From Leptolyngbya sp. PCC 7375 (lineage in GTDB: Bacteria > Cyanobacteriota > Cyanobacteriia > Phormidesmidales > Phormidesmidaceae): DNA of 64,000 bases. The position numbers and the translations under genes were made by a program. Of the stretch, positions 17,936 to 26,919 are shown piece by piece (position 1 is the stretch's first letter; every line of letters starts with the position of its first letter). The DNA lies in NCBI RefSeq assembly GCF_000316115.1, contig NZ_JH993797.1:2528486-2592485 (forward strand). Direction: 5' to 3'. The notes beneath the pieces were generated by a model that worked only from the letters and a program-made list of their open reading frames with translations, searched no databases and was not told the origin of the DNA.

Positions 17936-18598
17936 ATGAGCGGTAAACTTATCGTCTTTGAGGGAATTGAAGGTAGTGGTAAAACTACGCAAATTCAGCA
18001 TCTGCGTCAGTGGTTAGAGCACAAACTTCTCAGCAGTGGTCCCTCTGACTATCCGACGGGTGTGATTGTTACTCGACAACCAGGGGGCACCAGCATTGGC
18101 CAAGAAATCAGGCAGGTTTTATTACAGCCGTCAAAAAATGCCGAGAGTCTAACTAGTCGGACTGAGCTGTTGCTGTATGCGGCTGATCGTACACAGCATG
18201 TGGAACGAATTTTGATTCCTGCCCTTGAAACTGGACATCTGGTACTTTGCGATCGCTACACTGCATCAACGGTTGCCTACCAAGGCTATGGCAGACAGCT
18301 AGACCTACATCTGATCAACAACCTTAACGCCATTGCCACTGGTGGTTTGACCAGCGATCTTACCCTATGGCTCAAGCTAGACGTCATGCAAGGGCTCAAA
18401 CGCATAGCCAACCGTGGCGAAGCCGATCGGATTGAACAGGCCGGAGTTGAGTTTCATCGTAGGGTCCATAAGGGTTTCAGCATCCAAGCCGAAGGGGATG
18501 AGTTCGTTACCGTGGATGCTAGCCTCGACCAAGAAGCAGTGGCTGAGCAAATTCAAGCAATCGTCTCCAAGTATTTACAGCAGTGGTATGCCTTCTAA
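17936..18598 (+). CDS. tmk: Thymidylate kinase
   Basis: Phosphorylates dTMP to dTDP for DNA synthesis. The P-loop FEGIEGSGKTTQ is at residues 8-19, the substrate loop is VTRQPGGTSIG, and the catalytic DRY motif is in LCDRYTASTVAYQGYG. At 220 residues it is of normal length. GAGGAAAAGG precedes the ATG. The stop codon overlaps the start of holB, so the two are translationally coupled; a tmk-holB pair is common in bacteria. Confidence 0.95.
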   Translation: MSGKLIVFEGIEGSGKTTQIQHLRQWLEHKLLSSGPSDYPTGVIVTRQPGGTSIGQEIRQVLLQPSKNAESLTSRTELLLYAADRTQHVERILIPALETGHLVLCDRYTASTVAYQGYGRQLDLHLINNLNAIATGGLTSDLTLWLKLDVMQGLKRIANRGEADRIEQAGVEFHRRVHKGFSIQAEGDEFVTVDASLDQEAVAEQIQAIVSKYLQQWYAF

Positions 18599-19571
18599 GT
18601 TGTCCTCAGCCTCAATGGGGCAAAAACAGCAGTTGATGCAGCACTTTGCTGACATTGTTGGGCAGTCCCAGGCCGTTGACCTACTGGTTCAGGCCGTCAC
18701 TCGCCAACGGATTGCCCCTGGCTACTTATTTATAGGCCCAAATGGCATTGGTCGTAGCCTGGCTGCCACAGCGTTTGCCACTATACTGCTTGGCACTCCG
18801 CACACCTCTATCGAGAATCTTAAGCATCGCATTCAGTCTCATAATCATCCCGATTTACTGTGGGTGGAGCCCACATATCTGCACCAAAACCAGCTGCTGA
18901 CAGTTGCAGAAGCCCAGGCAGCTGGGGTTAAACGACGTGGCCGTCCCCAGGTGCGTCTTGACCAGATTCGAGACATCGCTCGATTTTTAAGTCGCCCACC
19001 CTTAGAAGCCTCTAGAGCCGTAGTGGTGATTGAAGCAGCCGAACTAATTGCAGAAGCCGCCGCCAACGGTCTATTAAAAACCCTGGAAGAGCCGGGGCAG
19101 GCGACAGTTATCTTAATTGCCCCCGACCAACAGGCACTGCTACCCACATTAATTTCACGTTGTCAGACCATTCCATTTCGGCGATTGAGTCCAGCTGACA
19201 TGGCTCAGGTACTGACTAAGGTGGGTCACCAGGATATTTTGAACTCCCCTGAAGTACTCTCCCTGGCCCAAGGATGTCCGGGTAGTGCGATCGCAAGTTG
19301 GCAACAGCTACAGTCCATTCCTCCAGAGCTAATACAACAGGTCAGCCAACCCATTAGCAACGTTCGCAACGCCCTAGAACTCGCCCGCCAAATCGTACAA
19401 ATCCTCGCACCAGAATCCCAGCTTTGGTTGCTGGACTATCTCCAACAAAGCCGCTGGCAGCAAGGCCATGCCCAAGGTATGGAACACCTGGAATTAGCAC
19501 GCAAGCAGCTGCTCAGATATGTGCAACCGCGTTTGGTATGGGAAGTGACGTTAATGAACTTGATTTATTGA
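18588..19571 (+). CDS. holB: DNA polymerase III subunit delta'
   Basis: Delta' is the rigid stator of the clamp loader. About 327 residues: FADIVGQSQAVDLL at the start, AAA-type core with GPNGIGRS, AAELIAEAAANGLLKTLEEP and the arginine-finger-like LISRCQTIPFRRL. The P-loop lacks its lysine (Arg instead), as expected for delta', which does not hydrolyse ATP. The frame is open back into tmk, but the ATG at 18588 overlaps the tmk stop by 11 bp; ATGs at 18615 and 18636 are alternatives. Confidence 0.9.
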   Translation: MPSKLSSASMGQKQQLMQHFADIVGQSQAVDLLVQAVTRQRIAPGYLFIGPNGIGRSLAATAFATILLGTPHTSIENLKHRIQSHNHPDLLWVEPTYLHQNQLLTVAEAQAAGVKRRGRPQVRLDQIRDIARFLSRPPLEASRAVVVIEAAELIAEAAANGLLKTLEEPGQATVILIAPDQQALLPTLISRCQTIPFRRLSPADMAQVLTKVGHQDILNSPEVLSLAQGCPGSAIASWQQLQSIPPELIQQVSQPISNVRNALELARQIVQILAPESQLWLLDYLQQSRWQQGHAQGMEHLELARKQLLRYVQPRLVWEVTLMNLIY

Positions 19572-19639
19572 AGAATTAAACTAAACAGTACAATTCAGCC
19601 AATTTTCTCTAACCCCCAGCACCATAGAGAAAGAACTTA

Positions 19640-20827
19640 ATGATCCATATGGTTCCACAGTCTGCGCAACGTCCCCTGAGAAAAACCAGCGTCTGGATTG
19701 GGGCTGCATTATTTTTATTCATTGCCACTGCATCCTTACTAGCCCTACGGTCTGCACGGCAGGCACGACAGGCAGCCCTGGAAGAAGCTGCTAAACCGCC
19801 CCCCGAACGAGTAGATGTAGCCGCCCTGGGGCGGATTGAACCCAAAAGCGAAGTGATTGATGTGGCCGCCGCTGAAACTGGAGTGCTCGCCAAATTACTG
19901 GTGCAAGAAGGCGTGCAGGTAAAGTCTGGCCAAGTCTTAGCTGAGCTAGATATGTACGAAATCCGTAAAGCTGAGCGGGACTATGCCGCCAGTCAGCTGG
20001 CGGAAGCTCAGCAAACCTTAGCGGCGGAGCGCAGTCTAGGAGCGGCCCGGATTACCGAAGCTAATACCAAAGCGGGGCAAATTGATCAGCCGCAGATTCA
20101 GGCGATTGAGGCCCAAGCAGCTCAGATTCGCAGCTTAGAAGCTCGCCTGGCTCTGGCAGAAACTGATCTGGCTCGGTTTAAGGACTTGTTTAGCCAGGGG
20201 GCAATTACCCGTCAAGATTTGGACCGTCAGCAAACCGAGGTCGACGAACTCACCAGTGACATTGCCAATGCTGTGGCCACTAAAACCCAGCTAGAACTAG
20301 CTCGAAATACCGCCTTAGACAATGCGGCTGCCCAAGTTTCCATGGCAGAGGCAGATTTACAACTGGCCTCCGTAGAAACTGGCGTAGAAGCGGCTCAGCA
20401 GAATTTAGCCCTGGCCGCAGCGAGACTTAATCGCACCGTGATCAAAGCACCAGCTGCGGGTCAAATTCTCGACATCTATGTGCGCCCAGGGGAGACTGTG
20501 TCTAACAATCGGCTGCTTTCCATGGGCGATACGGAGGAAATGTATGTAGTCGCCGAGGTCTATGAAACGGATGTCGGGCTGGTGAAACCGGGACAAAAGG
20601 CGATGATTACTAGCCGTAACGGAGCCTTTGCAGGAGAACTGACCGGCACCGTGGAAACGGTCGGTCTGCAAATCTTTAAAAATGATGTGTTAGACGATGA
20701 CCCAGCTGCCAATGCCGATGCTCGCATTGTGGAAGTGCGCATTGCAGTCGATCAAGATGATGCCGTCGCCATGCTAACCAATCTCCAGGTGGATGTGCTG
20801 ATCGACATCAAAGCTGAGGAGAACTAG
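19640..20827 (+). CDS. devB: DevB-like membrane fusion protein of an ABC exporter
   Basis: A 395-residue HlyD/DevB-family adaptor. An N-terminal anchor (about residues 18-38) is followed by a barrel-sandwich half-motif (IEPKSEVIDVAAAETGVLAK), a long coiled-coil hairpin of about 150 residues and the returning half (RTVIKAPAAGQILDIYVRPG). It links the inner-membrane transporter to an outer-membrane channel such as TolC/HgdD. In Anabaena, DevBCA exports heterocyst envelope glycolipid; here the substrate is unknown. It is first of a five-gene operon with gaps of a few bases. Confidence 0.9.
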   Translation: MIHMVPQSAQRPLRKTSVWIGAALFLFIATASLLALRSARQARQAALEEAAKPPPERVDVAALGRIEPKSEVIDVAAAETGVLAKLLVQEGVQVKSGQVLAELDMYEIRKAERDYAASQLAEAQQTLAAERSLGAARITEANTKAGQIDQPQIQAIEAQAAQIRSLEARLALAETDLARFKDLFSQGAITRQDLDRQQTEVDELTSDIANAVATKTQLELARNTALDNAAAQVSMAEADLQLASVETGVEAAQQNLALAAARLNRTVIKAPAAGQILDIYVRPGETVSNNRLLSMGDTEEMYVVAEVYETDVGLVKPGQKAMITSRNGAFAGELTGTVETVGLQIFKNDVLDDDPAANADARIVEVRIAVDQDDAVAMLTNLQVDVLIDIKAEEN

Positions 20828-20829
20828 CG

Positions 20830-21975
20830 ATGGCCAGGGTGTCGGTGGCTTGGGCCAACTTAATGCACGAGCGTACCAGGTTAGTGGTTGCGATCGCAGG
20901 TGTGGCTTTCGCCGTCATCCTAATTTTTATGAATCTTGGGTTCATGGGAGCCCTGATCTCCACGGCCACCAATTTCTATGAACAGTTCAATGCCGAGCTC
21001 TTCTTAATTTCGCCAGAAACACTGGAAATTAGCACCTCTACCGCCTTTCCACGGGAGCGACTGTACCAGGTCGCTGGCGTGGATGGTGTAGAGCGCATAA
21101 TGCCCCTCTACAGCGAATATCTACTGTGGCGTAACCCAGAAACCGGTGTCAGCCGCGCCATCTTTGTCTATGGCGTCAATCCCAATGACCCCGTATTTCT
21201 GATGCCTGAGTTACAGGGTGAAGAGGCCCGCCGCATCCTCAGTCGACCCGACACCGTATTTATGGACAGATTCTCACGCCCCGAGTTTGGCCCCCAAGAC
21301 ATTGGCACGACCACTGAAGCGGATCGTCGTCGCGCCACCATCGGCGGCACCTATTTTCTAGGAGGTGGATTTGCCGCCGATGGCACCCTGATCATGAGCG
21401 ATCAGAATTTTATCAGGTATCTAGAACCACGACCGTTGAGTCTGGTCAATGTGGGCCTCGTCCAACTCCAGCCGGGAGTCTCACCAGAAAAAGTGGCAGA
21501 AACCATGCGCTCAGTCCTACCCGCCGATGTGGATGTGTACACCAAGGCAGGCATCATCGAGCATGACTCCACCTACTGGCTAGAAGCCACATCCATTGGC
21601 TTTATTTTCAGCATGGGTGTGATGGTTTCATTTGTAGTGGGGGCCGTGATTGTCTATCAGATCTTGTTTACTGACATTCGCGATCACCTGCCTGAGTACG
21701 CCACCATGAAAGCCATGGGTTATCGCTCCCAGTATTTATTCAAGATCGTGCTGCAAGAAGCAATTTTATTAGCATTATTGGGCTATATTCCGGGGCTAGC
21801 AGCGGCTCTCGGGCTCTATCATCTCACCGCCACCGCCACCGCTGGCACGTTACCCGTCGCCATGAACGGTGGTCGAGTCATCTTTGTGCTGATCCTAACA
21901 TTAGTCATGTGCTGCCTATCGGGTCTGATTTCCGTACGCAAAGCGGTGAAAGCTGACCCAGCAGAAATCTTTTAG
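20830..21975 (+). CDS. devC: DevC-like ABC permease, first copy
   Basis: A 381-residue FtsX/MacB-type permease: one N-terminal membrane helix (about residues 18-42), a large periplasmic domain, and three C-terminal helices (about 255-280, 305-330, 345-370). The motif DIRDHLPEYATMKAMGYRSQ before the later helices is the conserved family loop that contacts the ATPase. It starts 3 bases after devB and is followed 12 bases later by a second DevC paralogue, so the transporter may be a permease heterodimer. Confidence 0.9.
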   Translation: MARVSVAWANLMHERTRLVVAIAGVAFAVILIFMNLGFMGALISTATNFYEQFNAELFLISPETLEISTSTAFPRERLYQVAGVDGVERIMPLYSEYLLWRNPETGVSRAIFVYGVNPNDPVFLMPELQGEEARRILSRPDTVFMDRFSRPEFGPQDIGTTTEADRRRATIGGTYFLGGGFAADGTLIMSDQNFIRYLEPRPLSLVNVGLVQLQPGVSPEKVAETMRSVLPADVDVYTKAGIIEHDSTYWLEATSIGFIFSMGVMVSFVVGAVIVYQILFTDIRDHLPEYATMKAMGYRSQYLFKIVLQEAILLALLGYIPGLAAALGLYHLTATATAGTLPVAMNGGRVIFVLILTLVMCCLSGLISVRKAVKADPAEIF

Positions 21976-21986
21976 AGGGAAAAGCC

Positions 21987-23156
21987 ATGATCAAACGCAT
22001 TCCCCTAGCCTGGCTCAACCTGACCCACGACCGCAGACGTTTTGCCACATCGTTAGCGGGTGTAGGCTTTGCTGTGCTGCTGATGTTTATGTTCAACGGG
22101 TTTATGAATGCCCTGTATGACAGTCAGCTCCAGCTACTCAATCGGTTTAACGGTGAGGTAATAATCGTCAATCGATTGCGTACCAACATGTTTGTGCCTC
22201 GGGCCTTTGCCCGCAGGCGGCTGTACCAGGCCCGTGCCTTCGAAGGTGTCCAGGACGCCTTCGCCATATACGTCAGTGAAGTGAACTGGAAAAATCCAGA
22301 AAATCGTACGTCGCGTGGTGTCAGGGTAATTGCCATCAACCCCGATGAACCAGTCCTCAATATTCCTGAAATCAAGGCTCATCGCCAGGTTTTGAAGCTG
22401 CCAGAAACCGCGCTCATGGATACCCAATCACGGGCAGAGGTAGGGCCAGTGGAAGCTGGAGTAGTGAGTGAATTGGCCGATCGACGCATTCGTTTGGTCG
22501 GCACCTTTACCATGGGCACTGACTTTGCCTCAGGCAATGGCAACCTGCTCATGAGCGATCAAAACTTTCTGCGCTACTTTGCTGACCGAGGCCCCGAGGA
22601 GGATAAGCGTAGCTTTGCCACGGTGGATATAGGTGTCGTCAAACTTGAACCAGGAACCAATGTCGATCGCATCGTGAAAACGCTGCAGGACAATCTACCC
22701 AATGATGTGCTGGTCATGGCTCGCGATGGGGAGAACGGTTTTGTCGTTCGCGAACGTAAATACTGGCAAGAAAACACCAATATCGGCTTTGTGTTTTCGC
22801 TGCTGACCAGCATGGGCTTTTTTGTCGGCATTATCCTGGTCTACCAGATTCTCTACACCGATGTGGCAGACCACTGGGCTGAATATGCCACGCTCAAGGC
22901 AATGGGCTACAAAAATGGCTATCTACTGGGGGTCGTGATGCAAGAAGCCTTGATCTTGTCTGTGTTGGGATTTATTCCAGGGGTGTTGGTAAGTCAGCTG
23001 CTTTATCAGGCGGCGGGTAATGCCACCGGTCTATTTTTTCAAATGACCCCCGAGCGTGTCATGAATTTACTAGTGGCCACATTCATTATGTGTTTAGTAT
23101 CGGGTGCGATCGCAGTCCGCAAAGTCCAAACCACCGACCCAGCAGACGTATTTTAG
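21987..23156 (+). CDS. devC: DevC-like ABC permease, second copy
   Basis: A 389-residue paralogue of the preceding gene with the same topology. The matching loop reads DVADHWAEYATLKAMGYKNG and the N-terminus RRFATSLAGVGFAVLLMFMF. The two copies are clearly diverged, so the duplication is not recent. Single-permease DevBCA operons are the norm; two adjacent permeases suggest asymmetric pairing. AGAGGGAAAAGCC precedes the ATG. Confidence 0.9.
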   Translation: MIKRIPLAWLNLTHDRRRFATSLAGVGFAVLLMFMFNGFMNALYDSQLQLLNRFNGEVIIVNRLRTNMFVPRAFARRRLYQARAFEGVQDAFAIYVSEVNWKNPENRTSRGVRVIAINPDEPVLNIPEIKAHRQVLKLPETALMDTQSRAEVGPVEAGVVSELADRRIRLVGTFTMGTDFASGNGNLLMSDQNFLRYFADRGPEEDKRSFATVDIGVVKLEPGTNVDRIVKTLQDNLPNDVLVMARDGENGFVVRERKYWQENTNIGFVFSLLTSMGFFVGIILVYQILYTDVADHWAEYATLKAMGYKNGYLLGVVMQEALILSVLGFIPGVLVSQLLYQAAGNATGLFFQMTPERVMNLLVATFIMCLVSGAIAVRKVQTTDPADVF

Positions 23157-23169
23157 AGGGTAAATCTCC

Positions 23170-23724
23170 ATGGTTGCCAACTACGCCTACTTCTCACCAA
23201 CAGATTATCTTGAACTCGAACGAGATAGCCCTATCCGTCATGAGTATCGTCTAGGTCTGGTTTATGCCATGGCAGGGAGCAGCGACTTTCACGATCGCAT
23301 TTCCCTAAATTTACTCACAGAAATCAACCTGCATCTACGCGGTTCAGACCGTCGGTTTCATTCAGGAAATGTCAAAGTTAACTACGCTGATGCCTTCTAT
23401 TACTATCCCGATGCATTTGTGACCTGCGATCCAAGAGATCTGAAAGACCGCTACATTAAGCGTTTTCCAAAGTTTGTGGCCGAAGTATTATCACCATCAA
23501 CCCAGGCTTTTGATAGGGGAGATAAATTTGATGACTATCGTCAAATCGAAACACTTGAAGAATATGTTCTGATTTCACAAGATTTGATGCGAGTTGAGTG
23601 TCGACGGAGAACCCGATCAGGCTGGGAAACAGCTATCTACGAAAGCGGTGAGCAGGTCATGTTTAAGAGCCTGGGCCTGGAGATAGCCATTGAGCAACTT
23701 TATAGTGGCGTTGAGTTAGGTTAG
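23170..23724 (+). CDS. Uma2-family (DUF820) putative nuclease
   Basis: A 184-residue Uma2 protein, a family with a PD-(D/E)xK nuclease-like fold that is greatly expanded in cyanobacteria and of unknown biological role. The core residues are visible: YPDAFVTCD (Asp), then KFVAEVLSPST (Glu) and the DDYRQIETLEEYVLI helix. It sits between devC and devA, 13 bases after the former and 4 before the latter, so it is cotranscribed with the exporter. It may be a passenger. Confidence 0.88.
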   Translation: MVANYAYFSPTDYLELERDSPIRHEYRLGLVYAMAGSSDFHDRISLNLLTEINLHLRGSDRRFHSGNVKVNYADAFYYYPDAFVTCDPRDLKDRYIKRFPKFVAEVLSPSTQAFDRGDKFDDYRQIETLEEYVLISQDLMRVECRRRTRSGWETAIYESGEQVMFKSLGLEIAIEQLYSGVELG

Positions 23725-23728
23725 TAGC

Positions 23729-24517
23729 ATGTTCAAAACTCAGCAACAATCTACGTTTAACCCTTCACAGGACGACCTAGCCGTCCATATTCAGCATCTT
23801 AACTATTACTTTGGTATCGGCGACCTGAGCAAACAGGTGCTGTTCGACATTTCCCTGGAGCTGCCCAAGGGTCAGATTGTAATCCTGACCGGCCCATCAG
23901 GTTCCGGTAAGACAACACTGCTCACCCTGGCAGGAGCCTTGCGACATTTACAGGATGGCAGTCTGCGCATACTGGGCCAAGAACTCGTTGGCATGAGCGA
24001 ACGGGCCATGGTCAATGTCCGGCGCAACATTGGCTTTATCTTTCAAGCTCACAATTTATTTGAATCTCTGACCGCCAGCCAAAATGTGGAAATGGCCGTG
24101 GAACTGACAGGAGACTTTGTTTCAAAGCGAGAGCAGGCCGCAGCCATGCTCAGTGCACTGGGACTCTCTGATCGAGTCGATTACAAACCCCATTCGCTAT
24201 CTGGGGGACAAAAACAACGGGTGGCAATTGCCCGAGCCCTAGTCAACCATCCAAAGCTAGTTTTAGCTGATGAACCCACAGCGGCCTTAGATAAAAAGTC
24301 TGGTCGGGACGTGGTCAACTATCTCCACACCCTATCGCGGCAAGAGGGTTGCACTGTGCTGATGGTTACCCATGACAACCGTATTTTAGACGTAGCCGAT
24401 CGGATTATTAACCTGGTGGACGGCCGTCTAGAATCAGATACCACTCCCAATGCCTTTGTCCAGAGCAAGACAAAAGGTGCCATGACGGAAGTCAGTGCCG
24501 ACATGTTCATCATGTGA
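23729..24517 (+). CDS. devA: DevA-like ABC transporter ATP-binding protein
   Basis: A 262-residue ATPase subunit of the MacB/LolD/DevA class. Walker A is GPSGSGKTTLL, the signature LSGGQKQRVAIARAL, Walker B LVLADEPTAALD and the switch histidine is in MVTHDNRI. It powers the exporter formed with DevB and the two DevC proteins. It is the last gene of the operon and converges with the HEPN gene, whose stop codon is only 6 bases away. Confidence 0.92.
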   Translation: MFKTQQQSTFNPSQDDLAVHIQHLNYYFGIGDLSKQVLFDISLELPKGQIVILTGPSGSGKTTLLTLAGALRHLQDGSLRILGQELVGMSERAMVNVRRNIGFIFQAHNLFESLTASQNVEMAVELTGDFVSKREQAAAMLSALGLSDRVDYKPHSLSGGQKQRVAIARALVNHPKLVLADEPTAALDKKSGRDVVNYLHTLSRQEGCTVLMVTHDNRILDVADRIINLVDGRLESDTTPNAFVQSKTKGAMTEVSADMFIM

Positions 24518-24523
24518 TTCCGA

Positions 24524-25270
24524 TTATAGACTTTGATGAATCGCTTCAATCAATTGCTCAATAAAGGTTACAGCCTCATTGACTAGGTCTTCATCAATGG
24601 GCCAACGATTCCCGATACCGTAGGTCATATCGATATCAGCTTCATGGGCAATTTTATTTCTTCGGTCCACAATAAAGGTCAGCTGCTGTTTCACCATTTC
24701 GGTGGGCTTACCCAAGATATTGGCCACACTCACCCACAACGAAACATCCGAAATTAATCTGATTGCATCTGCAATATTATTAGGTTGCTGAAAACTTTTG
24801 TAGCTGAGAGTTTGACGAATTTCATCTTCTAACCAAGAGTTACTATTGAGACGATTGGATATACTCCTTGAAAGGATAGGCAGTACTTCATTTAACGTAT
24901 GGGACTCTGCCGTAAATGCTGAGCCTAATGCTTGCTGTATGTCATTTTTTAATGAAGTAATATCTAACGCTGTAAGCCGTTCTTGTCGAGCATTCCCTAG
25001 AGATACTTTGAACCGGGAGAATGCAGATTGAGATGAATTTCGAGATACTACTGGTTCTGGTCGTTGCCCCCGATGGATTTCTAACATACTTAAGGTCACA
25101 ACCTCGTGGATATAGTAATCCAAAGCACTGACCGCCATAACTAATGCTGCCCTCAGCATATCTGTTAGATCAAGTGCTGTAGTTGCTTGCATCTGTACAG
25201 AATTGTAAATAGCAATCAAATCTCTTACACGGGCAATGCTGATACGAAATTGATCAAGCGCTGACTGCAT
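24524..25270 (-). CDS. HEPN-domain protein (RiboL-PSP-like), putative RNase
   Basis: A 248-residue mostly helical protein. The diagnostic HEPN motif RNKIAH (R204 to H209, an RN-x3-H form of Rx4-6H) sits after a predicted helix, and the first half has MLRAALVMAVSALDYYIHEV, a pattern of RiboL-PSP and related HEPN families. HEPN proteins are frequently metal-independent RNases in toxin-antitoxin, abortive infection and restriction systems. The start overlaps the end of the ParA-like gene by 17 bp, so they are coupled. Which HEPN subfamily is uncertain, and RNase activity is inference. Confidence 0.75.
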   Translation of the reverse strand: MQSALDQFRISIARVRDLIAIYNSVQMQATTALDLTDMLRAALVMAVSALDYYIHEVVTLSMLEIHRGQRPEPVVSRNSSQSAFSRFKVSLGNARQERLTALDITSLKNDIQQALGSAFTAESHTLNEVLPILSRSISNRLNSNSWLEDEIRQTLSYKSFQQPNNIADAIRLISDVSLWVSVANILGKPTEMVKQQLTFIVDRRNKIAHEADIDMTYGIGNRWPIDEDLVNEAVTFIEQLIEAIHQSL

Positions 25271-26327
25271 AGACGGAAGACGTAAGACCGATAATTTTAT
25301 CTGCTAGCTCTTCAAACGTTTGTCGAAATTCAGCCTGCTTATCTTGAACATCCTCTAAGGACCTGCCAGCTTGCTGTAGTTGCTGTTGAGTTAAGTTGTA
25401 CACTGGCGTTGAATATTCATAAGACAGAGCAATCAAATTTTTGAAGTCAGGAATTTTCGCAAGACAAAAGGAGTCATCAACACCATTTTCCTGATAAATC
25501 TGTCTGGGCAAAGCCATCTCACTTTTTTCGAGAACAGGAAACAGCTGTTCGGAGACCTGGTTTTCGATTTTGGTAACCTCTCGTTCAAGTTTGACAGCTG
25601 CTACTTTGCTTTTCCTAAAGTGATAATTTTGATTTTGAACCGTAGCTCCTAGAAAACGGGGTCTAATATCAGGATATGGGTATACGGCTTCTCTAAACGC
25701 AGGTATTATACTTGCTTTTTTTGACCAAGCTGCCCATTTAGGCAAAACCGTACTCAAGGAACCTATCCCCATTCGAGAAAAGAAATTTGCGACTATAGGC
25801 ACCATGAAAAAATCACTGGTCATCAAAAGGTTCTGATTAATTGAGCTCAAACTAGGCCCCATATCAATCAGTATGTAGTCCGCCTGAAATTTACTGGCGG
25901 TTTTATTCAAAAGATCAGTAATAGCACCAGGTAGATTGCGTAAGGATTGAACAGATCGGTTCAATTCCTGAGCCATCCCAAGTATTGCTTCATATTCTGC
26001 TAACCCAACATGACCTGGCAGCAAAAATAATCTTTCTTGTCCCTCAACCGGCATGCAGTCTACTGCTTCAATAGCACGGGGTTGAGATTCAAACGCTGGT
26101 GCCAAGGCTGTTTTAATGTTGGCAGGCAGCAAGTAAAAAGACTCTAGCTCTGATTGCTCTTCTTCAGTGTCTGCCCCTAAAACTATTTCCGTCAAATTAC
26201 ATGTTGTATCAGCATCTACAAGAATGACCCTCTTTCCTTTTGATGCCAGCATCCAGCCTAAATTAAAAGTGATGGTCGTTTTACCAACCCCACCTTTGTT
26301 ATTGAAGAGAGCAATTTTCTGAACCAC
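25254..26327 (-). CDS. ParA-like SIMIBI ATPase
   Basis: A 357-residue cytoplasmic ATPase with deviant Walker A NNKGGVGKTTITFNLG (residues 9-24), the switch region LVDADTTCNLTEIVLG and Walker B-like YILIDMGPSLSS. An unusual C-terminal extension carries a QQQLQQAGRSLEDVQDKQAE helix. No ParB-like gene or centromere-like repeat is near, so plasmid-type partitioning is unlikely. Coupling with a HEPN gene points to a two-component system in which the ATPase senses or restrains the HEPN protein; this is inference. Confidence 0.82.
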   Translation of the reverse strand: MVQKIALFNNKGGVGKTTITFNLGWMLASKGKRVILVDADTTCNLTEIVLGADTEEEQSELESFYLLPANIKTALAPAFESQPRAIEAVDCMPVEGQERLFLLPGHVGLAEYEAILGMAQELNRSVQSLRNLPGAITDLLNKTASKFQADYILIDMGPSLSSINQNLLMTSDFFMVPIVANFFSRMGIGSLSTVLPKWAAWSKKASIIPAFREAVYPYPDIRPRFLGATVQNQNYHFRKSKVAAVKLEREVTKIENQVSEQLFPVLEKSEMALPRQIYQENGVDDSFCLAKIPDFKNLIALSYEYSTPVYNLTQQQLQQAGRSLEDVQDKQAEFRQTFEELADKIIGLTSSVYAVSA

Positions 26328-26410
26328 GGTAGTGATGGCCTCTAAATGGCTGAATTGGCTACAGTATAACGTCGGAGTTATTTATAGCAGTGACGATGGT
26401 TTAATTCAAG

Positions 26411-26893
26411 ATGAAATTTACTAATACTGCCCAAGAGCTGACCTATGAACGGGTTCAAGACTATCTAAGTGATAGCGTCTTTAAGAAAACGGTGCGGGCG
26501 AGTGATGAAAAGCCTTATTTTGACTTAATTTACCAAGATACAACGCTGATTGAGCTTTACATATTGCCCTGGGAGGCGCATCCTTACCCCGATAAGGAAC
26601 TGGCCATTGTGCGAGCCAGCAGCTGTGTGGCCATCGGCTGTGGCCCAGAGTTAGATTTACTGAGGTTTTTACTGGACGAAAATCGAAAAATGCGATTTGG
26701 CTCCTTTCAAACCGATGCAGCAGGCACCGTATTCTTTGCCAATCGTATTTTGGGTGGCAAGCATATGGACCCAACGGAGCTAGAAGTATGTTTGCTGTCG
26801 GTGGGTGCGATCGCAAGTCATTATAGCGACATCATGCTTGACAAGTTTGACGGTCAGCGTGCCCGCAACTCAACACCAACCTCTAAACTATAA
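26411..26893 (+). CDS. YbjN / type III secretion chaperone-like fold protein
   Basis: A 160-residue soluble protein. The pattern LIYQDTTLIELYILPWEA, IVRASSCVAIGC, LLRFLLDENRKMRFGSF and DAAGTVFFANRILGG-KHMDPTEL resembles cyanobacterial YbjN-domain proteins with a secretion-chaperone-like fold. Their role is unknown; proposals include a helper function for protein stability. It diverges from the ParA-like gene and precedes a tiny membrane protein gene by 26 bp, which may be cotranscribed. Confidence 0.7.
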   Translation: MKFTNTAQELTYERVQDYLSDSVFKKTVRASDEKPYFDLIYQDTTLIELYILPWEAHPYPDKELAIVRASSCVAIGCGPELDLLRFLLDENRKMRFGSFQTDAAGTVFFANRILGGKHMDPTELEVCLLSVGAIASHYSDIMLDKFDGQRARNSTPTSKL

Positions 26894-26919
26894 GAGTAGA
26901 AAAACCTTCACTCCGCACT

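Noticed and set aside
17708..18001. 97-codon minus-strand frame upstream of tmk
   Set aside because: Antisense to the tmk start and its promoter; no protein-like pattern.
25254..26327. Chromosome or plasmid partition system (parA without parB)
   Set aside because: No parB-like gene or iterated centromere site nearby, and the partner gene is a HEPN protein.
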